Source: Symbiodinium natans (Eukaryota > Sar > Dinophyceae > Suessiales > Symbiodiniaceae). Taken from it: DNA of 14,695 nt. The notes beneath the pieces were generated by a model. It made no database searches. It was not told where the DNA came from and saw nothing but the letters and a program-made list of their open reading frames with translations. Shown in pieces: positions 7,217 through 13,489 of this stretch. The DNA lies in the NCBI GenBank assembly GCA_905221605.1, contig CAJNDS010000125.1, forward strand, positions 288,501 through 303,195, read 5' to 3'. Position 1 is the stretch's first letter. Each line of letters starts with the position of its first letter. Both the position numbers and the translations under genes were made by a program.

Positions 7217-7244
7217 TGTTTGTGAAATTGTTTCCTCAAACACA
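7215..7244. repeat. 8-bp hairpin
   Basis: TGTGTTTG (7215-7222) pairs perfectly with CAAACACA (7237-7244) across a 14-base loop. Confidence 0.7.
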
Positions 7245-7284
7245 GAGGGGTTCCTTGTATACTAGATGGCTGTTAAACCAGCCT

Positions 7285-7435
7285 CCCCTGCCAGACCCTT
7301 GAGCCTAAACCCGAAATCCTTAACCCCCGGAGCCCTAAACCCTCAATTTTCAGGCCTAAGGCCTAAACCCTAAAACCCTGAACCCTGAAACGCTAAACCC
7401 TCAACCCTCAACCTTAAACCCCAAGCTTGGAATCC
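7285..7435 (+). repeat. Degenerate C-strand repeats
   Basis: CCCTAAA, CCCTCAA, CCTGAA and similar words with no pure run longer than two units. Confidence 0.75.
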
Positions 7436-7560
7436 CGAATTCAGCCCTTCACCCCTGGACCCTGGACCCCAAGCCGCCCGCCTGCACCTCCCGTGCAGGC
7501 GAAAGGGCGCACCCACCCCCTGAACTACGCCGGTCGCTCAGCGCTCGCTCCGCCGGTGGG
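7436..7560 (+). other. Pro-rich coding-like island with 9-bp hairpin
   Basis: The unique part of an ATG-led plus frame that begins at 7427. It reads IQPFTPGPWTPSRPPAPPVQ and then KGRTHPLNYAGRSALAPP. After about 7560 the same frame runs into G-rich degenerate repeats (GGLGGVWG-type residues), so the 93-codon ORF is not accepted whole. CGCCTGCAC (7479-7487) and GTGCAGGCG (7493-7501) form a perfect GC-rich stem. Confidence 0.25.
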
Positions 7561-7790
7561 TCTCGGGGGGCTGTATAGGGTGTTTGGGGGCTTAGGGGGG
7601 GTTTGGGGGAGTTTTGTGGGGGTTTTTGGAGGTTTAGGGTTGAGGGGTGTAGGAGGTAAGGGCGTTTCCAGGTTCGGGTTGAAGGGTCTGTCTTTCAAGG
7701 TGACCTAGCTTCGGGTGGATCTGGGGGCTCTGTGGGGCCTTAGGTTTCTTAGGTGTTCTGGGGGCGTCTAGCTCACGGCTTAGAGAATCG
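7561..7790 (-). repeat. Degenerate G-strand repeats
   Basis: GTTTGGGGG, TTTAGGG, TTGAGGG and TTTTTGGAGG words, irregular throughout. No gene. Confidence 0.7.
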
Positions 7791-7793
7791 ACT

Positions 7794-8009
7794 TTGCCTG
7801 CAACCTACATGCCGGGTGTTCTGTATTCTGGTCTGGGGGGGTTAAGCTTTCGGGTTGGCCACGCAGAAACGAGCAATATGGATATGATAGCGTGGATACC
7901 ATTCCCCATACTAATCCCAGGACCTGTAGTTGAAAGAGCTACGTCCTTAGAAGCATCTTCGTCCTCGGGCGCTTCTTGGGGAAGACTTCAGCATAAGGGG
8001 CCACATTGA
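7794..8009 (+). other. Open frame, 71 codons, coding-like in its second half
   Basis: An ATG-led plus frame. The first 20 residues overlap a G-rich repeat remnant. Residues from about 22 on are varied (HAETSNMDMIAWIPFPILIP, then a Ser-rich stretch ending in KGPH). The minus strand is also open over 7805-7987 and 7939-8064 in two different frames. The unbroken plus frame is the more economical reading. No family recognised. Confidence 0.28.
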
Positions 8010-8117
8010 AAGCAGGGGGATCATGGTCAATCACCGTATAGGCTCCTCCAAGAGATTCCAACATGCCTTCAAACCCTAAGCCTTAGATGCTTAAGCCTTG
8101 GACGCAAAACCCTGAAA

Positions 8118-8230
8118 CTTGGGTAGCCCAGTGGTGCTCTCAAATCCTTTTTTGGGTTATGGATTCCCTTATAAAGTAACCGGCCTAAAACAGGGTGCTC
8201 TTATTCTAGTATGGTTACTGGGCTACCAAG
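8118..8230. mobile_element. MITE-like foldback element, copy 1 (113 bp)
   Basis: The terminal inverted repeats CTTGGGTAGCCCAGT (left) and ACTGGGCTACCAAG (right) match apart from one extra G. GAAA flanks both ends (8114-8117 and 8231-8234), consistent with a 4-bp target-site duplication. There is no coding capacity. The interior has a T-run, GGATTCCCTTATA and AGGGTGCTCTTATTCTAG, all with counterparts at 11177-11291. Four-base duplications occur in several DNA-transposon superfamilies, so I do not assign one. Confidence 0.7.
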
Positions 8231-8438
8231 GAAATCTAGCTGCGCTGTGAGCTTTCAGGCTATGAGGTTGGGGGGGAGCGGGAGGTGAAATCTATCTCCG
8301 AAGCCGTTGAACCCCGCAAATCCCACAAGGCGAACGCCTGATACATGCGTAGCAGATATCATAAGGGCTCAGAATGCAAAGCCTACTTTCATTTTGTTGC
8401 CGCTTTTGCTCAGGTTTTCTAGCACTCAAACCCTACAC
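8231..8438. other. Unique stretch, no gene called
   Basis: An open plus frame of about 54 codons crosses 8289-8450 (includes ADIIRAQNAKPTFILLPLLL), but it lacks an ATG and the minus strand is partly open too. I leave it uncalled. Confidence 0.4.
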
Positions 8439-8463
8439 CAAAAACCCTAAACCCTAAACCCTA
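8439..8463 (+). repeat. Short C-strand array
   Basis: Three CCCTAAA-like units, then a pyrimidine-rich spacer (CCACCCTTTTAAACTCC) leading to the next island. Confidence 0.85.
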
Positions 8464-8496
8464 CACACCACCCTTTTAAACTCCAAGTGCTGCCAG

Positions 8497-8574
8497 GATA
8501 AGGAGGAGTACTACCCAGGGCGGAGCCTCATCGATGCCGCAAGGGGCCCGGGAGGACTCCTTTCCCGGAATGTT
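8497..8574 (+). other. Candidate coding exon, exactly 26 codons
   Basis: The cleanest of the exon-like islands. It starts after AAGTGCTGCCAG and ends at GTAGGGTTTAGGG (8575). It is 78 bp in one open frame with no spare bases at either end. The peptide starts DKEEYYPGRSLIDAARGPGG and ends LLSRNV. Most codons end in G or C, unlike the AT-rich spacers. The left array is C-strand and the right array G-strand. Family not recognised. Coding status is inferred from composition and junctions. Confidence 0.45.
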
Positions 8575-8635
8575 GTAGGGTTTAGGGTTTAGGGGTTTAG
8601 GGTTTAGGGGTTTAGGGTTTAGGGTTTAGGGTTTA
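8575..8635 (-). repeat. G-strand array beginning with GT
   Basis: About eight TTTAGGG/TTTAGGGG units. The first bases, GTAGGG, would be the 5' splice site of an intron downstream of 8497-8574. Confidence 0.9.
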
Positions 8636-8890
8636 GCCGCTTTAGCCCCTTGATTGTGGGCTTGGGGTTTAGGTCGTGGGATTCTACCTGTGAGGTTGCA
8701 CCCTTGGGTTTGGGGACCCTTTTCAAGATTCCGAAGATAATACAAGGGCCACATTAAACATTAAGGGAACCTTTTGGAGCACAACCTTAGAGGTACCAGT
8801 CTTATTCCCTTGAATAGGGCCGTGTCTTCCTTTACATGATCAAAGGGGCAGTAAGATGAATACACCCGCAACCTCGAACACGCCCTAGAC
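8636..8890. other. Unique spacer between G- and C-arrays
   Basis: Moderately AT-rich with several AAGGG/CCCTT words (8744-8830) that loosely recall the foldback elements, but no clean terminal repeats. AAGGGCCACATTAAA near 8744 resembles AAGGGGCCACATTGAA near 7996. No convincing gene. Confidence 0.5.
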
Positions 8891-9345
8891 TTGCCCCTAA
8901 ACCCTAAACCCTAAGCCCTTAACCTTAGACCCTAAGACCCTAAAAGCCTAACTCCCGAAAACCCTAAGGCCCTAAAGCTTGAAACGCTAAAACCCTAGAA
9001 GGCTTGAGGTGGTTTGGGGTTCAGGGTTTAGGTGTTTAGAAGGGTTTAGGGTTTGGGCCTGGGGTCTAGGGTTTTAGGGTTTTAAGGGTTCAGGGGTGGG
9101 GTTCAGGGTTCAGGCGTCTGAGGCTCCAGGTCTGCGTGGTTGTGGGTTGCGGGTGAAGAGGTTCGGGGTCACAGGTTGAAGGTTTGGACTTGACCTGAAC
9201 CTTGAACCCAGAAACCCTCAACCCAAAACCCCAAAATCCTAAACCCTAAGCCCTGAACCCCCAAAAAACCTAAACCCTACAACCCTCGGACCCCAAAAGC
9301 CCTTAAAACCCAAAACCCCCAAACCCTTAAACCCCCTAAGCCCAA
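8891..9345. repeat. Degenerate C, G, C blocks
   Basis: C-like at 8895-9000, G-like at 9010-9180, C-like at 9190-9345 with CCCAAAA, CCCTAAG and CCCTACAA variants. No unit is preserved for more than two or three repeats. Confidence 0.75.
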
Positions 9346-9448
9346 GCGTTCCAGCCCGAAAGCTCCGCCAGCCTCGAACGAAGGGAGCTCCTCCAACAGA
9401 AGCCCGAAAACCCCCAGAAAGCCTAGAATCTGGGCCTAGAAGACCCAG
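9346..9448 (+). other. Possible coding island
   Basis: Lies between the C-like block and a GTTTCGGGTTTAGGG block at 9449. Two plus frames are open over most of it. One reads RSSPKAPPASNEGSSSNRSP and ends at TAG. The other reads KLRQPRTKGAPPTEARKPPE and runs to CCCAG/GTTTCG. The ambiguity keeps confidence low. Confidence 0.25.
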
Positions 9449-9596
9449 GTTTCGGGTTTAGGGTTCAGGGTTGCATGTAAACTTCCTCAAGCCTAGAACC
9501 CAGCAACAAAAAGCTCCCGAAACACTTTGTACCCTAAGTGGCTCTGGGTTTAGAGTTTCGGGTTTAGAGCCAAGCCTCAGACCCATCGGTGCTCAG

Positions 9597-9667
9597 GTCA
9601 GCGACGAGCCTGCCAACGACTTTCAAGTCCGACCTGCTCCGCTCCCGGCTTCGACTGCGGGGTTGCG
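9597..9667 (+). other. Candidate coding exon
   Basis: Starts after CATCGGTGCTCAG and ends at GTTTCGAGGG (9668). The frame reads VSDEPANDFQVRPAPLPAST and then AGLR, with two spare bases at the end. It is part of a longer ATG-led frame (9471-9692), but the flanks of that frame are repeat-derived (SGSGFRVSGLE, RFRGLLGV). Family not recognised. Confidence 0.4.
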
Positions 9668-9872
9668 GTTTCGAGGGCTTTTGGGGGTTTAGGGTTTAGG
9701 GTTTAGCGTTCAGGGTTCAGGGTTTAGGGTTTCGGGTTTAGGGTTTAGGGTCTGGGCTCCGCTCCCCGCCTTGGTTCACGAGAGGTTTGATGGGTTTAGG
9801 GGTTTAGGCCTAAACCCTAAACCCTAAACCCGCCCGCCACCCCTCTCACCTCTGTTGGGTAGGCGGGCGCAG
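9668..9872 (+). other. Candidate intron with telomeric inverted ends
   Basis: Begins GTTTCGAGGGC, passes through TTTAGGG units (about 9683-9750), a unique stretch and CCCTAAA units (9811-9831), and ends GGCGGGCGCAG. Near the middle is GGGTTTAGGCCTAAACCC (9800-9817), an 18-bp perfect palindrome where G-strand meets C-strand. Splicing 9667 to 9873 keeps a frame open to TGA 9907-9909. Inferred only. Confidence 0.35.
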
Positions 9873-9990
9873 TCGAGCGCTCAGCGAGACCATGGCAGGC
9901 TCTGCTTGAGCTGCAGAGCCTGCCCACCGCACCCCTGACAGGTCGCCAAGCTTGGTCGCCAAGCTCGTCTCAGATATATAGTACCCTAAA
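9873..9990 (+). other. Possible coding island with a perfect 12-bp hairpin
   Basis: Follows GGCGGGCGCAG. The frame set by the upstream candidate exon reads RALSETMAGSA and stops at 9907-9909. Another frame (RPWQALLELQSLPTAPLTGR) stays open much longer. GGCAGGCTCTGC (9894-9905) and GCAGAGCCTGCC (9913-9924) are exact reverse complements around TTGAGCT. GGTCGCCAAGCT is directly repeated at 9941-9952 and 9954-9965. Confidence 0.3.
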
Positions 9991-10027
9991 CCCCAAGGGG
10001 GGGGGGTCCTTTGTCAATTCCTGGCGG

Positions 10028-10200
10028 CCTGGCTGGCCCTGGCCCTGGCGCCCTGGGCCAGCTCTGGCTCTGGCCCTGGCCCTGGCCCTGGCCCTGGTTT
10101 TGGCCCTGGTTCTGGCCCTGGCTCTGGCCCTGGGTCTGGGCCTGGCCCCCTGGCTTTGGGTTGACCCTGGCCCTGGCCCTGGCTCTGGCCCTGGCCCTGG
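10028..10200 (+). repeat. CTGGCC hexamer minisatellite
   Basis: About 25 CTGGCC-type units, with CTGGTT, CTGGCT and CTGGGT variants. It creates long open frames on both strands (Trp/Pro and Leu/Ala on plus, Arg/Ala and Gly/Pro on minus) that are low-complexity artefacts, so no gene is called there. Confidence 0.85.
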
Positions 10201-10304
10201 CGGCCTTAAACCCAGGGTGGCCTCAAACCCTTCCACTGGCAGAAAGCTGCCAAAGAAGGCCCTGGAGCTTACAGGAAGCCCTGAAAGGAGATTTTTGCAA
10301 TTGC

Positions 10305-10421
10305 GGAGACTCTTCACGCCCTGAAATTTTGTGGCCCTTTGCCTCCTGCCCCCAAGTGACCTCCGAAATCAAGGGACATTCTTGGCACCCCCTCAAAGTC
10401 GCAAATGTCCCAGGCAGTGCC
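10305..10421. repeat. Segmental duplication, copy 1
   Basis: The 84 bp at 10338-10421 match 10632-10715 at all but about seven positions. A 21-bp block (10305-10325) is repeated at 10549-10569. Copy 2 holds roughly 50 extra bases between the two matching blocks. Confidence 0.85.
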
Positions 10422-10548
10422 AGTAAGCAGGGGGGCCTTAAACTGACAGGAAGCCCTGCAAGGTCCGACCCCTCGCTTTGACCGCTCTAGTGAGTTTCGT
10501 TCTCTGGCCAAGTGAGCTTCGGCGTGGGGGGGGATTCTTGCAAAACCT

Positions 10549-10715
10549 GGAGACTCTTCACGCCCTGAATTTTCTGTGAGAGGGCCCTTCGGCCCAGACC
10601 GTCCCCTGCGCAAAACCCGAGGGGGGGGTCCTTTGCCTTCTGCCCCCAAGTGACCTCCGAAGTCAAGGGACACCCTTGGCACCCCCTCAAAGTAGCAAAT
10701 GTCCCAGGCACTGCT
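10549..10715. repeat. Segmental duplication, copy 2
   Basis: Partner of 10305-10421. On the minus strand a 135-codon frame (10314-10721) spans both copies and repeats AWDIC(Y/D)FEGVPR(V/M)SLDFGG. A weaker third trace (GCAAATGTCCCA...GCAGTG) lies at 10842-10866. The minus frame may be a repetitive coding relic, or may simply be kept open by the duplication. Confidence 0.85.
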
Positions 10716-11023
10716 CGACATGCTGCCTTCTGGCCCCAGATGATCTCCGACTTCCTAGTGTCCCAATCAGCCACTGTTCCCAAGTGACCCCCCCAAGAAA
10801 TCGCCAACAGCTCGCCTCAAGTTCGGCAAGAGTTCACGACTCGCAAATGTCCCAAGCATTCGCAGTGTTTTATCTTAGTGTGCTCTGAATGTGTTCGATA
10901 TGTGAAATTTGAATGGCTGGCTTGGCTTTGGCTGGCTCCGGTTTGGTTTCGTGATGAGTATTGTTTGGGTGGCCTCGGGGTGGGCATGTCTTCACACTTT
11001 TGCGTTCAGCTGACCAATGCTAC
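10716..11023. other. Unique stretch, no gene called
   Basis: Short open frames on both strands are shadows of the duplicated block or of GGCTTGG-type simple sequence (10916-10950). Nothing recognised. Confidence 0.5.
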
Positions 11024-11123
11024 ACCCTAAACCCTAAACCCTGAACCCTGAACCCTGAACCCTAAACCCTAAACCCTAAACCCTAAACCCTAACCCTAAA
11101 CCCTAAACCTTAAACCCTAAGCC
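11024..11123 (+). repeat. C-strand telomere-like array
   Basis: About 14 units, with three consecutive CCCTGAA variants near the left end and one six-base CCCTAA unit. Confidence 0.92.
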
Positions 11124-11176
11124 CAAGTTTTAAGGGTTTGGGAGGTTCAAGGTTGAAGGAGGCCTTCCCCTGAAGT

Positions 11177-11291
11177 CTTGGAAGCCGAGTGGTAACTTTT
11201 TTTTTCTTTTTTTTGGATTCAAAGGTTCCCTTATATATGAACCAACCAAAAAAGGGTGCCCTTACTGTAATATGGTGACTGGGCCGCCAAG
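11177..11291. mobile_element. MITE-like foldback element, copy 2 (115 bp)
   Basis: Ends CTTGGAAGCCGAGT and ACTGGGCCGCCAAG match the element at 8118-8230. AAGT flanks both sides (11173-11176 and 11292-11295), again a 4-bp duplication. Shared interior features in the same order are a T-run, GGATTC, TTCCCTTATA, AAGGGTGC(C/T)CTTA and TATGGT(G/T)ACTGGG. No coding capacity. The two copies differ at many positions, so neither is recent. Confidence 0.7.
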
Positions 11292-11437
11292 AAGTTCATA
11301 GGGCTTTGACCTCGCACCCTAAAGCCTCAACCCTAAAGTTTGGGGGGGGCTGAAGGGCTCATGGAGTTGCGAGCATGTGCTGACGCGGGTGAAACCTCGA
11401 AGCCCCTGATGCCTGAAAGCCCGCACCCCACGAACCA
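11292..11437. other. Unique spacer
   Basis: No recognisable feature apart from a G-run at 11341-11349. Confidence 0.4.
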
Positions 11438-11492
11438 CCCCAAGCCCCAAGCCCCAAGCCCCAAGCCCCAAGCCCCAAGCCCCAAGCCCCAA
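11438..11492 (+). repeat. Variant heptamer array (CCCCAAG)n
   Basis: Nearly eight identical CCCCAAG units directly abut canonical CCCTAAA units on the right. Confidence 0.93.
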
Positions 11493-11535
11493 ACCCTAAA
11501 CCCTAAACCCTAAACCCTAAACCCTAAACCCTAAA
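11493..11535 (+). repeat. C-strand telomere-like array
   Basis: Six CCCTAAA units in register with the CCCCAAG block. Confidence 0.92.
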
Positions 11536-11649
11536 CTCCCTACTCTCTCTGACCCCCCAACCAACTTCGCGTGCCTGCTAACCATAGGCTTGAGATCTGG
11601 GGTTTTTTAGGGGTTTAGGGTTGAGGCTTCAACGCATAGGGCTGAGGGT

Positions 11650-11770
11650 TTAACTTACTGGTGCTTAAGGGAGAGTGGAAGAGTGAAACCCTATAGTAGT
11701 CCCTATATAGTCCCTTTATAAGAGTCCCTATATTCACTCTTCCACTCTCCCTTAAGCACCAGTAAGTTAA
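11650..11770. mobile_element. 121-bp foldback element with perfect 38-bp arms
   Basis: 11650-11687 and 11733-11770 are exact reverse complements over 38 bases. The 45-bp centre contains three AGTCCCTNTA-type repeats. GGT flanks both sides (11647-11649 and 11771-11773), which may be a 3-bp target duplication or chance. It is unlike the telomere repeats around it. Identity of the arms suggests recent origin, a constrained hairpin RNA, or an assembly foldback. Confidence 0.75.
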
Positions 11771-11912
11771 GGTTCCAGGTTCGGGGCCTGGGTTTTGGGC
11801 TTCGGAGCTTGATGATCAAGTGCAGCTTCTCTTGAACCCTACATGCCCTAAACGCCCGAAACAGCCCCAGCACCTTATCTGCACCCCCAAGCCCTAAGGC
11901 CCTAAACCCCAA

Positions 11913-11948
11913 TCCCCAAACCCCAAACCCCAAACCCCAAACCCCAAA
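11913..11948 (+). repeat. Variant heptamer array (CCCCAAA)n
   Basis: Five CCCCAAA units directly left of the canonical array. A minus-strand open frame over 11703-11933 is partly made of this repeat and of the foldback element, and is not a gene. Confidence 0.9.
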
Positions 11949-12043
11949 TCCTAAACCCTAAACCCGAAACCCTAAACCCTAAACCCTAAACCCTAAACCC
12001 TAAACCCTAAACCCTAAACCCTAAACCCTAAACCCTAAACCCA
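11949..12043 (+). repeat. C-strand telomere-like array
   Basis: About 13 CCCTAAA units with one CCCGAAA variant. Confidence 0.93.
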
Positions 12044-12070
12044 CACCCTAGAAAACAACAACCCCACAAG

Positions 12071-12131
12071 AAAGGTGAACTTGCCGGACTTCTACAACCC
12101 GCCGCCCCTCAACGCCGACTCCATCTCGCGG
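12071..12131 (+). other. Candidate coding exon
   Basis: Lies after the C-array and AACAACCCCACAAG. The frame reads KVNLPDFYNPPPLNADSISR, with almost every codon ending in G or C, up to CGG/GTGCGC at 12132. Family not recognised. The left AG is weaker than at other islands because it lacks a pyrimidine tract. Confidence 0.38.
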
Positions 12132-12155
12132 GTGCGCGGGCCTCGTTTGCCTCAG

Positions 12156-12420
12156 GCTCCGAATCCCTTAGAGGGCTGTTTGTGGGCATTGATGGAGGGT
12201 TTTCGTCAATTCAGGGTGTTTAGGGTATTTGCGGTAAGTAGTTAGATTGTTTAGGCTCCGAACCCCTAAGAGGGGCTGTTTTTGGGTACTTATTCCGGGC
12301 TTTCGGCATGTTAGGGTGTTTTGGGTGTTTGAGGTCCGAACCCCTAAGAGTATTTACAGAGGTTTTTCGGCAAGTTAGCGTGTCCAGAGGGTATTGAAGG
12401 TATTTAGGGTGTTTGGGGTG
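12156..12420. repeat. Three-copy ~80-100-bp tandem repeat
   Basis: Units begin with CTCCGAA(T/C)CCCT(T/A)AGAG at 12157 and 12256 and with GTCCGAACCCCTAAGAG at 12334. Each runs through a GGGCTGTTTNTGGG-like and TTTTCGNCA(A/T) core into TTAGGGTGTTT-type sequence. The units end in telomere-like words, so this is a composite minisatellite. Confidence 0.75.
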
Positions 12421-12530
12421 TTTAGGGTGTCTCTGGGGTGTTTAGGGTGGTTTGGGTTGTTTAGGGGTGTTGGTCTGGGGTATTTAGATAATGTGTCCAG
12501 AGCTTAGGGTTTAGGGTTTAGGGTTCAGGG
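12380..12530 (-). repeat. Degenerate G-strand array (TTTAGGGTG)
   Basis: Nonamer-like GTGTTTAGG and GTGTTTGGG units, then three canonical TTTAGGG units at about 12506-12530. Confidence 0.8.
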
Positions 12531-12637
12531 TCCCTGGTAGCAAGAGTGCAAAAAGGTGAGGAGACTGATAATCATTGGCATAAACCGCCCCAAGCCGGAC
12601 CTTCCAAACGGTTCGTGGGGCGCTTGGCCGTCTGACC

Positions 12638-12715
12638 CTGAACCCTAAACCCTAAACCCTAAACCCTAAACCCTGAAACCTAAACCCTAAACCCTAAACC
12701 CTAAACCCAAAACCC
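12638..12715 (+). repeat. C-strand telomere-like array
   Basis: About 11 units with one CCCTGAAA and, at the right end, CCCAAAA variants. Confidence 0.9.
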
Positions 12716-12721
12716 AAACGT

Positions 12722-12790
12722 CGAAGTTTCCTGAGGCAGCGCATTCGCGAGGTCGTGCGCCAGCGCTACGCTGGCAGGCCGAGTGGGCTT
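12722..12790 (+). other. Possible coding island
   Basis: The plus frame RRSFLRQRIREVVRQRYAGR is basic and GC-ending, between the C-array and G-like sequence from 12786. A second plus frame is open too. A possible AG at 12733-12734 (CCTGAG) would leave only the C-terminal two thirds. Confidence 0.28.
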
Positions 12791-13013
12791 AGGGCTTCAG
12801 GGCTGAGTCGGGTCTAGTGGGGTTCAGGAGGTTTGGTATGGTTTAGGAGGGTTAGTAGGGCTTAGTAAGGGTTAAGGAGGGTTTAGGGTTTCTTGTGGGT
12901 GTTGAGGGTGGAGGTCTGGTCCCTGGTCACCTGTTCTGCTCGAAACCCTAAAACCTATCCCTTAAACCCTATAATTAAACCCCTAGAACCCTAACACCCT
13001 CAAACCCTAACAG
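12786..13013. repeat. Degenerate G-like then C-like sequence
   Basis: GGGTTTAGG- and GGTTTAGGAGG-like words to about 12920, then CCCTAAAA, CCCTATAA and CCCTAACA words ending in CCCTAACAG at 13013. Under the intron model this is one intron with diverged telomeric ends. Confidence 0.6.
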
Positions 13014-13082
13014 GCCGCGGCTGATGAACGTCTTCCGGGCCTGCTCGCTTCAGATGCTGCGCCGCAGATAGCCCCCTGCAGG
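13014..13082 (+). other. Candidate coding exon, exactly 23 codons
   Basis: Starts directly after CAAACCCTAACAG, where the last telomere-like unit itself supplies a CTAAC branch-like motif and the AG. Ends at GTTTAGGG (13083). It is 69 bp in one open frame with no spare bases. The peptide is AAADERLPGLLASDAAPQIA followed by PCR. Family not recognised. Confidence 0.42.
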
Positions 13083-13480
13083 GTTTAGGGTTTTTGGGTT
13101 TAGGGTTCAGGGGTTTGAGTGTAAGAGTTTGAGATTACGGGGTTGGGGTTTGGAGTTTAGGGTTGGTTTGGGGGTTTGAGGGGCTTCGGGGTGCAGAGGT
13201 TCAGGCTTTCGGGTTTAGGGGTTTAGGGGTTTTGGGGTTGAGGAGTTTTTTTTTTTGGGGGGGGGGGGGGTTTAGGGTTTCGGGGGAATTCAGGATTTCG
13301 GGTTCTTGGGGGAGCTTCAGGGGCTTAGGGGTTTAGGTTTTGGGAGTTTTAGTTCAGGAGGTTTGGGGGTGTTCAGGGTTTAGGGTTTAGGGTTTAAGAG
13401 GATTTTGGGGCTCAAGTGTAGGGTTTATAGCTTCGTGGTTTCTATGTTTTTGGGGGTTAGGGTTGTGTGGTCTTGTTATG
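13083..13480 (-). repeat. Long degenerate G-strand region with T11G14 run
   Basis: TTTAGGG, TTTGGGG, TTCAGGG and TTTCGGG words throughout, with three clean units near 13378-13396. At 13246-13270 eleven T are followed by fourteen G. No gene. Confidence 0.8.
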
Positions 13481-13489
13481 AGCCCATAA

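Larger units (their letters stand above)
6830..7261 (-). pseudogene. AT-rich segment with decayed open frames, minus strand
   Basis: Read on the minus strand, three partly overlapping frames cover this interval without long gaps. The first, 7261 to 7112, includes SVFEETISQTHEHYMDDP. The second, 7196 to 6942, is 84 codons and includes NRTYLVVNIVPDIKNDYL and TFDRSWVKMYNLKMEC. A third runs to a TGA at 6832-6830. Frame changes near 7196 and 6950 would have to be frameshifts or unseen splice sites. Telomere-like sequence bounds it on both sides. I recognise no family. Stop-free length in AT-rich DNA is mildly unusual, not decisive. Confidence 0.28.

Noticed and set aside
7805-8064. Minus-strand coding relic in two frames
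   Set aside because: It needs a frameshift near 7980, while the plus strand is open in one frame over the same DNA.
9970-10481. ORFs of 115 and 156 codons across the CTGGCC repeat
   Set aside because: Arg/Ala and Trp/Pro dipeptide runs come from a hexamer minisatellite that is open in several frames on both strands.
11703-11933. Minus-strand ORF of 76 codons
   Set aside because: It is built from one arm of the foldback element and from CCCCAAA repeats.
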